From positions 1-37,489 of IMG/VR virus record IMGVR_UViG_3300024433_000020: a stretch of DNA of 37,489 nt. The stretch is one strand, 5' to 3'. Positions 14,610 through 24,288 of the stretch are shown piece by piece. Origin of the DNA: a virus. Numbering within the stretch: the first letter of the stretch is position 1; each line of letters starts with the position of its first letter. Below the pieces are notes generated by a model. That model made no database searches and was not told the DNA's origin. It saw only the letters and a program-made list of their open reading frames with translations. A program made the translations under genes and the position numbers.

Positions 14610-15167
14610 TTAATTGTAAAGTGAAGTACCAAACCATCCGTTCGAATCCATAATGCCGATTCTTTGGTTCTGAATATCGAATAGATTTGCCCCTTGATTC
14701 AAGGCGGCAACAAAATAATCATATTCACCAACACCATCAACTTGAATCGAATTATCTACTTCGGTACTAACGAATTCGTCATTGATAGCCGCAATGTAAT
14801 TGCCTTGATTATCGTAATGCTTAACGACGATCGAATATCGAAATTTTTTATCGTCAGGATCAGAGTAATACACTACCCCCAAACCAATTGCAAAAGCTTT
14901 TCTATGCACAACGCTATACCCGTCAGGGGGCGAAGGATGATCTGATATATCTTGCAAAGGGTTTTCACTGCCAGGTAAAAGAACGCTTATCAATCCATCC
15001 TTCCAAAGCTTAGAAGGGTTAATTCCGTTCTTTATCAATTCGTCTAATACTTCGGCAAGTGTACCCCTTACAAACCTTATTCCGTCAGCCGGATAAGTGA
15101 TTGTGTCATTGGTGTCTTGCACGTATGAAGTTATTTTAGTGTTGTCAAAAAATACTCTATATTCCAT
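14610..15167 (-). CDS. Tail-associated hypothetical protein
   Basis: 185 residues, beta-rich, no signal peptide or membrane segment. It begins MEYRVFFDNTKITSYVQDT and ends in a Gly/Asn-rich stretch (NQGANLFDIQNQRIGIMDS near the end). It lies one base after the stop of the leucine-rich-repeat tail protein. A role in the distal tail or as a fibre chaperone fits the position; the sequence itself does not identify it. Confidence 0.6.
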   Translation of the reverse strand: MEYRVFFDNTKITSYVQDTNDTITYPADGIRFVRGTLAEVLDELIKNGINPSKLWKDGLISVLLPGSENPLQDISDHPSPPDGYSVVHRKAFAIGLGVVYYSDPDDKKFRYSIVVKHYDNQGNYIAAINDEFVSTEVDNSIQVDGVGEYDYFVAALNQGANLFDIQNQRIGIMDSNGWFGTSLYN

Positions 15168-15168
15168 T

Positions 15169-18100
15169 TTATGATGTCGTTACCGTGAAACCTTTTGCTT
15201 GTAAAGATGCTACTGCCACTAATCCTGAAGCCCCAGGCGCGGCGTTTGTACCTGCAATGTTGATCGACCTACCGGTGAAGCCGCCGCTTGCGCTATTATC
15301 TATATCCACTAAAGCGTTATCAACTTCGGTCTGTGTCCAATTATTGCTTTGTAAAGTTGTTTGTTGATCGTTTATATCGTATATCCCCGCAATGTCTAAT
15401 TGGCCAGCTACGTAATTCCAATCGTTATTTTGCATTCTAATTGCTTCATAAGGAACGGAAGTGGTACTTGGAAGCGTAATATTTACAAGATTCGTATTAC
15501 TATTCAAATTGAAACTCCCAGCATCCCCTGAAGCATTTTGATTCGCATCCATAACAACCCAAGAAAGATCAATTGTTACAAGATTAGTCCCGGTTATATC
15601 TATCGAGCTAAAAGTTGCCGACATTGAAGGCGGCAAAAGTAAAGTGTTCAAAGGAACGTTTTGTAAAGAAAGCCTCGACCTAACATTAAAATTAGCCCAA
15701 GAAATATCAAGACTTGATATGTTTGTTTCTTGGAAACGTAAAGCCCCGCAATTAGTAGGAAAAGCGAAAGAAGACGGCCAAGTAACACTTGTTAAATTGC
15801 CGGTAGCCGGTGAAGTTTGATTTAGAACCGTAACGAAGTTTTCAGCAAAATTAACAGTAGATAGATCGAGATTACCGTTTAGCCCATTACGCCCCAAGAA
15901 TATGGCCGCTATGCTTCCCGCGTGTCCTGAAGCGGGTTGGGTAAAAGAAGTCAAATTGAAATTATCAGTAAACAGAATACGGGCATTGTTCACAAATTCA
16001 ACTTGCGAAAGGTCAACTGCTAATAAATTGCAATCTTCAATTTCTATTTCTCTAACAGTGGTGAGGTTTACACCAAAGTTTACCCCTGTTAAATTGATAT
16101 TGTTATCAAACCAAATATCGCAATTATTAGCACTTGTAAATTTGTTCAATGGTAACGTACCGGACAAATTGCAACTAGCCCCGTATATCTGAACCATTGA
16201 GCCGCTATAATCACCGCTCCTATACGTCGGATTTACAAGGTTAGGGTTTGACCTGAATCGTAAATTCGCATCTGTAGTAAAGTCAATGTTACTTAAATCA
16301 AGCGAAGTCAAATCGTTTTGAGAAACATCGATAGTTTGATAGGTGTTGTTAGGAAGGTCAACACCTGTTATATTGGATTGGTTAACCAAGCTTAGACGGT
16401 TTAGCCCTTCAAGCGGGGTGAAATCTATATTTCCGCCAGTGATCCCGTCTTGTTGGCTAAGAAAGCCCGTTATCAAAGTGCGATCTACGACAAGTATTTT
16501 CACAGTCTGAACGGTTCCATCAAGACCGGTTAAAACGCCGTCTTCGTCATTAATGGACAAGCCTTGAAATACATAACCGTTTTCAAATACCCAAAAAGGT
16601 GTATCGCCGCCACTGTATTCAACCGCGGGATCGAATGCCAAACCGCCTCCACCGCTTGGTAATTTGTCGGTTTGAAATTCGTATTCGTCAAGCGGTATTG
16701 TTCCGACCCTTGCTGAAAGTTTATAAGTTAAACCTTCTTGAATTAGTGATCCGTCAATTAAACATTCGGTAGTCAAAACCGATCCTACTAATTGAAATTT
16801 CAATTGCGTAAAACCGTCAAGGGGCTTCAAAAGGTTGTTGGGATCAGGTAAAAACAAACTTGATAATTCTAGTATTCCGTCCCCTTGATTTTGTGAAGGT
16901 TCAATTCTATGAATACCGTACAACATAGCGGCAGCGTTCTGGAAAACCGCGCGAAACAAAGTATCTTTACCATTATACAAAACACCCCCTTGAAGTGAAT
17001 TGCCGGTTTCCAAGTCAAACGTTTCTATAGCCCCACTAACCCCGTCTTCTGATTCATCATAGTCGTTCACGGTAATGTTTCCACCATAGTGAATAAAATC
17101 ACCTGTTAGGGTACGTCCCAAATCATCAACCCCGCTAACATTTACCACCAAAGCAAGTTTGACTTGGTAGTTCTGTTCGTCCGAATAGTTAGAAGATTTT
17201 TCGTTTAGGTTGTTGTTTGGTTGTGAAGAATCGAAAAACACATTATCAACGCCAGGGTTAAATATCCAATCTTGCCATTTTATTTTTTGACCTAATTGAA
17301 TCGCGTATTGTCTAAAGTCGCCTACCTGTACGCCCGTGCTTACCTTTGCTAAATTAAATTCATCGTCAGTTGGAAGGGGGTAGCCCCTCAAAGTGTCAAC
17401 TTCGATCTGCTGAACCCCTCCACTAACCACCAATTCACCTATGTTAAAAACGTAATTGTCAAGTGCAAAGCTTTTGTTCTCTGATTCATTGTAAGCCAAC
17501 AGGACTACAGATATACCGTTGATAATCACGTTTCTATTGGTGTTGGAACCAATAACAGCGTCAAGCAATATTCCGTCTTCGTTACTTACTATTGGGCTAG
17601 TTGCCCCGTTGTCGTCTGTAAGGTTTTCACCGTGTTGTAAAAAAGCATAAGTGTCTATATCTATGAATTCACTAATAAAATCTACGTCTACGTAATTTTT
17701 AAAATCAGCAAGCAACATTATTCTATCGCTATTACCGACCGCAACCGTTGGGTCTTCTACTTGGACAAGAAGTATAAATTCGTCGTCAGTTGTCAACTGC
17801 AACTTTTCTGCTACTGTGTAATCAACTGTATATTCAATGACCAGATTACCACCTACCAATGAAGTCGCTATGTTCGGGGAAGAAGTGTCTGGACTACTCA
17901 CTATATCGGACTTAAACAAAAAGTTTTCGAGTAGATCGGTAGTAGTTGCAATGTAATCGTCTTCAGAATCGGGAACCCTAAAAAGGTAAGCGGCACAAGA
18001 ATAATCTGTTATAGCCCCGTTTACGTTCTCTACTGTTACAATTGCCTTGGTAGTGGTGTTTATGTTGATCGCATCAAGCGGATCGCCTGACACCGCTTCT

Positions 18101-19035
18101 TCATAGCTTACTGACACTATACGGTAGTCGGCATTTAAACCGTTAAAGTTTTCACCGTACCAACCTACAAATCCACCAAGCCCGTCAAATTGTTGAATCT
18201 TAGAAGAACCTGTGTCGGTTAATGTTTTCCTAAATTCAAGTTCAGCCGCGTATTTTACGGAATTTTCACCGGCTAATAAATCCGGCACCGTTCCATTTTC
18301 CACAAATTCACGGTAAGCAAGAATGTAAAAAGGGTTTAATACAAATTCATGGGTAACTATGTATCGTGCCGCTTTAAAATCTGGTATCGTGTTACTAAAT
18401 TCAACGTTCATTTCACCTGATACCCAATCTTTAATTATCCCCAAGGATTCAGCTTGCACGGTATTTGGCGGTTGAAGTCCCCCAGCATAATAGACTTGTT
18501 CCGATTCGGTAGTTTTGGAAATGAAATTGAAAGTTTCATCATTCGATATAAGACCAAACTTTACAAACAAAGCGGTATTTCTTGAAGGCGTGGTGAACTG
18601 GTCAAAGGCCAAGCCAACGTTAGTCACTACGCCGTTAGAACTGTCGGTTCCGCTTGTCACAGAATACCGGATTACAAGCCCGTCACTAGATATAAATTCA
18701 ACGGTTCCGGTATATTCCGCAGTTGCGCCCGTGTTTTTCCTGGCCGCCCAATCTGCGTAAAATTCGTAAACGTCGCCTATCTGAATGCCGTCTTCTAGGA
18801 ATGATCCTGAATTTCTTCTAATTTCTTTTACGGCAGCATCGTTTTGAATTTCCCATTCGTCAACCCCTTCAGTATTTGCGGATTGCGATATATTTACTAA
18901 GTATTCGACTTTTACAGTTTCGCCGATATTGCCCACAAGATTAGGCGTAAACTCCGATAAGTTACGGTCGAAAGCTTCACCATTTCGTAACTGGTTGAAA
19001 CACTTAAAATCAAAAACGTCAATTTGTATTGGCAT
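15169..19035 (-). CDS. Large tail protein with C-terminal leucine-rich repeats (probable receptor-binding protein)
   Basis: 1288 residues. Residues 1 to about 870 are beta-rich, Asp/Asn/Thr/Ser-rich domains as in tail-tip and fibre proteins. From about 875 to 1285 there are irregular leucine-rich repeats of the bacterial BspA-like sort (LDLSNIDF, VDLSQVEF, LDLSTVNF, LDISWANF, IDLSWVVM), closing with ALVDIDNSASGG and a final LQAKGFTVTTS capping motif common at the end of such repeats. It is the longest gene here and follows the tail-tip genes, so it probably recognises the host surface. Start: the ATG at 19035 overlaps the upstream small gene by 17 bases. Confidence 0.8.
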   Translation of the reverse strand: MPIQIDVFDFKCFNQLRNGEAFDRNLSEFTPNLVGNIGETVKVEYLVNISQSANTEGVDEWEIQNDAAVKEIRRNSGSFLEDGIQIGDVYEFYADWAARKNTGATAEYTGTVEFISSDGLVIRYSVTSGTDSSNGVVTNVGLAFDQFTTPSRNTALFVKFGLISNDETFNFISKTTESEQVYYAGGLQPPNTVQAESLGIIKDWVSGEMNVEFSNTIPDFKAARYIVTHEFVLNPFYILAYREFVENGTVPDLLAGENSVKYAAELEFRKTLTDTGSSKIQQFDGLGGFVGWYGENFNGLNADYRIVSVSYEEAVSGDPLDAININTTTKAIVTVENVNGAITDYSCAAYLFRVPDSEDDYIATTTDLLENFLFKSDIVSSPDTSSPNIATSLVGGNLVIEYTVDYTVAEKLQLTTDDEFILLVQVEDPTVAVGNSDRIMLLADFKNYVDVDFISEFIDIDTYAFLQHGENLTDDNGATSPIVSNEDGILLDAVIGSNTNRNVIINGISVVLLAYNESENKSFALDNYVFNIGELVVSGGVQQIEVDTLRGYPLPTDDEFNLAKVSTGVQVGDFRQYAIQLGQKIKWQDWIFNPGVDNVFFDSSQPNNNLNEKSSNYSDEQNYQVKLALVVNVSGVDDLGRTLTGDFIHYGGNITVNDYDESEDGVSGAIETFDLETGNSLQGGVLYNGKDTLFRAVFQNAAAMLYGIHRIEPSQNQGDGILELSSLFLPDPNNLLKPLDGFTQLKFQLVGSVLTTECLIDGSLIQEGLTYKLSARVGTIPLDEYEFQTDKLPSGGGGLAFDPAVEYSGGDTPFWVFENGYVFQGLSINDEDGVLTGLDGTVQTVKILVVDRTLITGFLSQQDGITGGNIDFTPLEGLNRLSLVNQSNITGVDLPNNTYQTIDVSQNDLTSLDLSNIDFTTDANLRFRSNPNLVNPTYRSGDYSGSMVQIYGASCNLSGTLPLNKFTSANNCDIWFDNNINLTGVNFGVNLTTVREIEIEDCNLLAVDLSQVEFVNNARILFTDNFNLTSFTQPASGHAGSIAAIFLGRNGLNGNLDLSTVNFAENFVTVLNQTSPATGNLTSVTWPSSFAFPTNCGALRFQETNISSLDISWANFNVRSRLSLQNVPLNTLLLPPSMSATFSSIDITGTNLVTIDLSWVVMDANQNASGDAGSFNLNSNTNLVNITLPSTTSVPYEAIRMQNNDWNYVAGQLDIAGIYDINDQQTTLQSNNWTQTEVDNALVDIDNSASGGFTGRSINIAGTNAAPGASGLVAVASLQAKGFTVTTS

Positions 19036-19234
19036 CCGCTACAATCTTTTGAATTTCTTTTTGTGCATCTACATGCGATATTTTCCCAGAAGTTGCTTGT
19101 CTAAGCAAGTCGGTTAATCTTCTTTTGGTTTCGCCTTCTGGCAAAGATAACAAAGCTTTTCGGGCTTGTTCTTTTTGCTGATCAACTACATTTCGTAATT
19201 GATCAGCTATTTTAAATATATCTTCATTTACCAT
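19019..19234 (-). CDS. Small helical protein between tail genes
   Basis: 71 residues from the ATG at 19234, which overlaps the previous stop as TGATG (a GTG at 19237 is less likely). Entirely helical and charged (MVNEDIFKIADQLRNVVDQQ, then REQAR-like and KISHVDAQKEIQK stretches), without Cys or membrane segments. Overlapping both neighbours, it is surely translated. Possibly a minor tail or assembly factor. Confidence 0.65.
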   Translation of the reverse strand: MVNEDIFKIADQLRNVVDQQKEQARKALLSLPEGETKRRLTDLLRQATSGKISHVDAQKEIQKIVADANTN

Positions 19235-20988
19235 CACGTCGGTTCTATAAAAGTTTCTTGCAAATTATTGGTGTAAATCTCCTGAAGCCAATAACTAATC
19301 GTTGCAAAATCTTTACTCATGTTCCATTCCAGATCAACGATTTTACCAACTCTTCCGTTTTCATCCCTAAAATACGAATTATTTAGAAGGGTTACAAAGT
19401 CATTGAGGCCAAACGGGATTACTTCGTTTTCAACAAACCGCCGTTGCCTTCCAAAATTATTACTAACAAATGACTTATAATTGTGGTATTTTCCCCATAA
19501 AGTTTTTGCACTGAAAAGCGTTCGGTGATTACTTGGCAGCCTTCCCCCAGACATCCAAAGAAGTTTCGGCACTGTGTGGTTATTGTTACTAACTTCCAAT
19601 ACGCCAACTTTATTCTTTATCCGCCTGGCAAGGTTAGGACGGCCACCGAAGACCCCTGCAATTTCATCGAACAAATTGGCTATGGAAGTTAAACCTTGTT
19701 CAAAACCGTTCAAGTTTTCTTTTCTGCTTCCAAGAGCTAAAGGAATATCTACCCGATCAAGGTTCTTGATCGTTTTATTGGCGGCGTTGCTTACCGCTTT
19801 GGCATCCGTAAGAATTTGGAAAGCGGTACCTTGATAATTTTTTATAGTGTATTCGTCAGCAATATCAGTTTGAAATTGTATCAAGATACTTCCTTTTATT
19901 TCATCGGTATTGTACCGGTAAGATCGTCCTGCCACATCCCTTAAAACATTTGGTTTTTCCCAGCCTGATTGCGTGATCCAGTATGGGGAGTTTTCCGCAT
20001 GGAATTGAACTGTGTTACCAACGATAGCAAAACGCGCGTCGAATAAATCCCTGCATATCTGGAACATTTCGGGGCAAGTGTAACCCGTGTCGCCAGGGTT
20101 AGGGATTCCTTCGGTTATAGTCCCTACTTTACTGAACACGTTTTTTAATCCGAATTCGTCAACGTTTTGGTTTGATGGTAGGTAAACCAGATTTTCCAAA
20201 TCTTCAATCGTTGTTTCAAAATTATAGCCTATGTATTCACAAGCCTTTGAAAGCAACGTTCTTAGTGGTACCCCCCTGTGTGTTCTTTGGGGTTGAACTA
20301 AGACGTTGAATAAATCTATACCAAAATCGACTATCAAAACTAAAAGAGTCACCGCATAAGCTATTTGTAAGACGGCTACAGCTACCGCGTAAATGGTACC
20401 CCCAACGGGGCCAGTAATTCCCGAAGCACTTATGCCCGAAATTATAGCTATGGTTTCGCCTATCTCTTTTATAGTGTCAGCAAGCTGTTTACTTAATAAG
20501 TAGATTGTTACGAAAGTGGTGATCGTTTCCAAACCATTGTCTATCTTATTTACAACATAGTCAACGTTTACGTAGTCGGAAGAAGATATTACCCCAAGAC
20601 TTTTCAAATACCCATAGTCTAAAGGTTCCAACAATTGATCAAGCGAATTCAAGCTATCATTCTGTCTAATTCGGACTTGTACTTGTTTTAGGTTCTCCTG
20701 TATGGTCGTACCTGCCTGTAAATCAATTATGCCTTTAAACACGCTCACGTTGGCCGTGCCGTTAGTATTTGTGATCACTAAAGGGATTCCTTCGAATATG
20801 CCAACCCCGCCGCTTCTGCCGTCGTTTACCCATTCAACAATAGCTTCGTAAGCATCCAGTATAAAAGTAAATTCTTCCGTCGTTAGATTGGCTTGAATGT
20901 CTTCACCGAATGAAGCTTTAACCCCTACGTCGAAGAAGTCTTTTGGTACCGATACCGTTTTTCCGTTTAGTATTACGCTTGAACTCAT
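19234..20988 (-). CDS. Tail-tip / baseplate hub-like protein
   Basis: 584 residues, directly after the tape measure (ATGA overlap), where siphophages place distal tail and tail-hub proteins. N-terminal about 130 residues are beta-rich (VILNGKTVSVPKDFFDVGVK at the start). A hydrophobic stretch covers about 155-225 (ISGISASGITGPVGGTIYAV then ALVLIVDFG-like residues), unusual for a tail-tip protein and possibly membrane-inserting. A GVPLRTLLSKACEYIGYNF motif follows (about 240-258), and the C-terminal half ends with WNMSKDFATISYWLQEIYTN. The arrangement is consistent with a tail protein that contacts the membrane during DNA entry; this is inference. Confidence 0.7.
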   Translation of the reverse strand: MSSSVILNGKTVSVPKDFFDVGVKASFGEDIQANLTTEEFTFILDAYEAIVEWVNDGRSGGVGIFEGIPLVITNTNGTANVSVFKGIIDLQAGTTIQENLKQVQVRIRQNDSLNSLDQLLEPLDYGYLKSLGVISSSDYVNVDYVVNKIDNGLETITTFVTIYLLSKQLADTIKEIGETIAIISGISASGITGPVGGTIYAVAVAVLQIAYAVTLLVLIVDFGIDLFNVLVQPQRTHRGVPLRTLLSKACEYIGYNFETTIEDLENLVYLPSNQNVDEFGLKNVFSKVGTITEGIPNPGDTGYTCPEMFQICRDLFDARFAIVGNTVQFHAENSPYWITQSGWEKPNVLRDVAGRSYRYNTDEIKGSILIQFQTDIADEYTIKNYQGTAFQILTDAKAVSNAANKTIKNLDRVDIPLALGSRKENLNGFEQGLTSIANLFDEIAGVFGGRPNLARRIKNKVGVLEVSNNNHTVPKLLWMSGGRLPSNHRTLFSAKTLWGKYHNYKSFVSNNFGRQRRFVENEVIPFGLNDFVTLLNNSYFRDENGRVGKIVDLEWNMSKDFATISYWLQEIYTNNLQETFIEPT

Positions 20989-23756
20989 GACCCCCAGATT
21001 CCCCCGTTTTTCTTATGTATCTTTTCAAGCTTATTACCTTTTTGGATTTTCCGAACAATAGCGTCCGCTATCTGGTCGTAATCTGTACCCATGTAGGTAG
21101 GCTTGTCTTTCGTTATTTGCTTCAATTCCCGAAGCTCTTGCACCACAAAAGCCGAAGCTTTTTCAGTTTGAGAAGATCGGGTTTTTTCTCGATTAGCTAT
21201 CATAGCCAATTCGGTGTTGCTCATGCTTCCGATTAACTTGTTTTGTTGACCGGTCATTATCCTTTCTGAACCATCCACCCTAATTATGTGACCGTCTTTG
21301 CCTGGCAAAGTTGCCGTTAAGTCGTCTCCTACCTTTTCGCTACCTTCATAGAACCCAGGTAAAGCGTTGATGAACGCCCGCAAAACAGCAATGTCGGAAA
21401 TGGTAGAAGCAAGCGGGTTGGGGTCGCCAGCTTGGACTTTCCCCGCATAGGTTTGAATGGCAGTAAAGGCCAATTCTTGCCGTTGCTGTCGTTCAAGTTG
21501 TTGCTGTCTACGCAATTCAAGTTCGGCCTGTCGCTGTTCAGTCAACACCAAATTGTTTTCAGCATCTTCGTTGCCTTGCGCGGCAAGTTCGGCAAGTCTG
21601 TTTGCCCGCTCTTCTTCGGCTGCAATCTCTTTGTCAATAGCTTCTATTCGTTTTTCTGATCGCTGTTCGAATACATCGTTCAATAATGAAAAAGCTTCTT
21701 GCGCTGCTTTACCAAACTTTTCAAGTTCCTTTTTCCTTTCTTCCTGAAGCTTTTTTTCTTTTTCAAAACGTGTTTGGTCTTGCTCCAAAAGTTTGTCGTT
21801 CAACTCTTGGTTCAGTGTAATAGATTCTTGGCTACCCTCTTCGGCTACCCCGATACGTTCACGCAAATTATCAATTTCATTTTGCAACCTGGCTTCTGAT
21901 AAAGTAGCCAAAACCATTTCAAGGTCTACACCCTTTTCTTGAAGTTTATTCAACGCATCTTGTTGCAAAACAATATCGTCTTGAATCAAGCGGCTTTCGG
22001 CTTCTGCGGCGTTCAAATCTCTTTGCGCTTCAGCATTATCTTGTAAGAAGGTCCGTCGTTCTCGAAGCACTTCTAATGCGCGTATGGCCAAAGGTTCAGA
22101 AATACCAGATTCGCGAATTATCCTGGCTATTTCTTCCGAAGAACTTTTTTGTCGTAGTTCGTCAAAATCAAGTTGGGCTTTATCTCGTTCGGCAAGTGAC
22201 TTGTTTAAAGCCTTTTCTTCTAAATCAAAAACATCTTCAGCCCCTTGTAAATTTTCATTAAGAAGTTGCCGCCGCCTTTCGAAAGTTTGCGTTTCGTCTG
22301 CAATGATCCTTTCATTTATAGTTTTCCGGTTGTCGAAATCATCAATGTAGAAGTCAAGATTTAATTGGGTTGCATCGTCCCGAAGCTTCTGAATTTCCCG
22401 TTCAGTAGCGGCAAGTTCTGAAGCTTGGTCGGCTACCAGTTGGTTATATTCAATAGTAGCGTCCGAAAGCTCTTCTTGGGCGTCTACGCTTACGCTGTTG
22501 GCCTTTGCGTTGTCTTGGGCTAGTTTCAACCGTCTGGCCGCAATCGTTTCTTCTAAGGCGAATCTTTTGGCCAACTCTTCACGGAATGCCACGCCGTCGC
22601 GAATTTGTTCTTCAAGTGAAGTCGCGTCGTTTTCAAAACCAGCGCGAAGCTTTTCTTGGGTTGGGATCAATTTAGCAATATCCTGTTCAAGCCCTACGAT
22701 TTCGCGGCGATACATTAAAGTGTCTTCAATCAATTGAATCTTCTTTGCTGTTAAATCTGCTATTTCATCCCCCAAGCCAGCAAGTGCGTTGCTTAAATCT
22801 TGATTGGCAGTTTCGGCAAGTGCCGCTTGTTTTTTTTCAAGTTCAGCTATTTGCTTTGACAAGTCTTCAGCCCCCGAAGTATCTACACCAAAGAATTCCT
22901 TCACCCCATCGACTGCGTTGTTTATGCTTTCCCTGAATCTAAGGAAGCTGATTTGCGCAGATATAATGAAATGCTCGATCCTTGCTTGGATGATAGGGAA
23001 TACTTCAACTATTCGCCTGGCCACTACTTCTATAACAGTAGTGGCCCGAACCCAAATCTTTTCAAATTGTGCCGCCCCTTCACTGTTTTGGCTAATTGAA
23101 CCTTGTAGGAGTTCTAAAATTTTCAGGACTATAGTAGCAGAAGCAAACGCCTTGAACGTTTTAGTAAGGCTCTGAACCCCTTTTTCATACCGTCCAACGT
23201 CGCGTCTGCCGTCACGCATTCTTTTGTTGACAGCCGCCAATTCATCGTCCAGTTGTTCGAACCTGCCGATAGCAACTTTAGCTTCTTTGGAGTTCACACC
23301 AAATTGAGCGGCCAGCCTTTTAGCTTCTTTTTGAGCGTCGTTAGTTTCCTTCTTCAAACGTTCGTAAGCGTCACCACTTGCAGCCGCCGCCCTTGCATTA
23401 TCTCGAAGTTCTTTGGTTTGTAGTCTGATTTGTTCCCGTAAATCGAAGTTGGCCTTAACCCTTTCGTCGTCCAACTCTTTGATTTTCTCTTGTAGCCGTA
23501 AACGGTCTTTTTCAACTTTGTCTAATGCCTTGACTGCTTTAGTAGCATCTTGTATTCCTTTTTCTACCTGCTCCAGATTTTCAAAGGAATCAAGCGGGGT
23601 TTGTTTGGCTATCTTGGCCGCTTCAGTAACAACGGCTTTCAAGCTGTCTTCGGTAACGCCCAATAGTTTATTGACTTGTTCTAGTTCCTTTTTTAAAGGA
23701 TCAAACAAGTTCGGTTCCGCAATTTGCGAATAACTTATTGGTTTACTATCGGCCAT
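20985..23756 (-). CDS. Tape measure protein
   Basis: 923 residues, the second longest gene. Almost wholly coiled coil, rich in Glu/Lys/Gln/Ala heptads. A hydrophobic segment lies at about 195-275 (FKAFASATIVLKILELLQGS and the following IVEVFPIIQ region). The C-terminal part contains YEGSEKVGDDLTATLPGKDG and VDGSERIMTGQQNKLIGSMS, a pattern seen at the end of tape measure proteins of Bacteroidetes phages. It sets tail length and is ejected with the DNA. No lytic transglycosylase domain is visible. It begins one base after the ceramidase-like gene. Confidence 0.87.
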   Translation of the reverse strand: MADSKPISYSQIAEPNLFDPLKKELEQVNKLLGVTEDSLKAVVTEAAKIAKQTPLDSFENLEQVEKGIQDATKAVKALDKVEKDRLRLQEKIKELDDERVKANFDLREQIRLQTKELRDNARAAAASGDAYERLKKETNDAQKEAKRLAAQFGVNSKEAKVAIGRFEQLDDELAAVNKRMRDGRRDVGRYEKGVQSLTKTFKAFASATIVLKILELLQGSISQNSEGAAQFEKIWVRATTVIEVVARRIVEVFPIIQARIEHFIISAQISFLRFRESINNAVDGVKEFFGVDTSGAEDLSKQIAELEKKQAALAETANQDLSNALAGLGDEIADLTAKKIQLIEDTLMYRREIVGLEQDIAKLIPTQEKLRAGFENDATSLEEQIRDGVAFREELAKRFALEETIAARRLKLAQDNAKANSVSVDAQEELSDATIEYNQLVADQASELAATEREIQKLRDDATQLNLDFYIDDFDNRKTINERIIADETQTFERRRQLLNENLQGAEDVFDLEEKALNKSLAERDKAQLDFDELRQKSSSEEIARIIRESGISEPLAIRALEVLRERRTFLQDNAEAQRDLNAAEAESRLIQDDIVLQQDALNKLQEKGVDLEMVLATLSEARLQNEIDNLRERIGVAEEGSQESITLNQELNDKLLEQDQTRFEKEKKLQEERKKELEKFGKAAQEAFSLLNDVFEQRSEKRIEAIDKEIAAEEERANRLAELAAQGNEDAENNLVLTEQRQAELELRRQQQLERQQRQELAFTAIQTYAGKVQAGDPNPLASTISDIAVLRAFINALPGFYEGSEKVGDDLTATLPGKDGHIIRVDGSERIMTGQQNKLIGSMSNTELAMIANREKTRSSQTEKASAFVVQELRELKQITKDKPTYMGTDYDQIADAIVRKIQKGNKLEKIHKKNGGIWGS

Positions 23757-23757
23757 T

Positions 23758-24288
23758 TTAAATATTCAAATACAGTGCAAAGTAATATCCGGCTGCTGTC
23801 AATAGGTGCCAAAGGCTATGCCAACCACTGTCGTGGTACTTTAATTGCTTTGGGTCTTCATCTTTAGATCGGATAAATAAAGCGATCAAGAATATTGCGG
23901 CTATTACCGCGAAAGTTGACAATGATCTGTTGTACAAAATTGCCCCCAAAGCAATGCTTGACGACATGGCAACTTCAATACTTACGTCCAATTTACCTAA
24001 AAGTACGTACCCGTAGAAGACATGGAATAGTATCAAATACCCCCAAACTTCTAAGCTCCCAAAGTGTACCCCAGCAACAATAATATTTAAAAAAGCCATT
24101 GCCCACCAATCAAATTTCCAAATAGGGTTTGCGACCCTATTTGGTGATTTATCGAAATGGTAAACAAAAGACCCTATACCCAAGGCCTGTAACCCCAAAC
24201 ATGCAACAATATCTTGGTGCAAGTAAAGGGCAAAAAATCCAGCTATGTTATACGCTAAGTTGGAATAGCTTTCAAAATATTCTTTCAT
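23758..24288 (-). CDS. CREST/alkaline ceramidase-like multi-pass membrane protein
   Basis: 176 residues with about six or seven hydrophobic spans. The metal-site pattern of alkaline ceramidases (CREST superfamily) is present in order: SNLAYNIAG (9-17), GIGSFVYH with Ser40 and His44 (spacing S-x3-H), Asp60 in KFDWWAM, and WHSLWH with His157 and His161 (H-x3-H) in the last span, followed by LLTAAGYY. In animal alkaline ceramidases the same Ser, His, Asp and His-His residues coordinate zinc and hydrolyse the ceramide amide bond. It sits inside the tail module, with an ATGA overlap upstream and one base before the tape measure start, so it is made late in infection. The true substrate is unknown; other CREST members are receptors or other lipid hydrolases. 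Confidence 0.7.
   Translation of the reverse strand: MKEYFESYSNLAYNIAGFFALYLHQDIVACLGLQALGIGSFVYHFDKSPNRVANPIWKFDWWAMAFLNIIVAGVHFGSLEVWGYLILFHVFYGYVLLGKLDVSIEVAMSSSIALGAILYNRSLSTFAVIAAIFLIALFIRSKDEDPKQLKYHDSGWHSLWHLLTAAGYYFALYLNI

Noticed and set aside
22804-23175. Plus-strand ORF of 123 residues
   Set aside because: Shadow of the tape measure gene; Ser/Phe/Cys-rich as expected for the opposite strand of coiled-coil codons.
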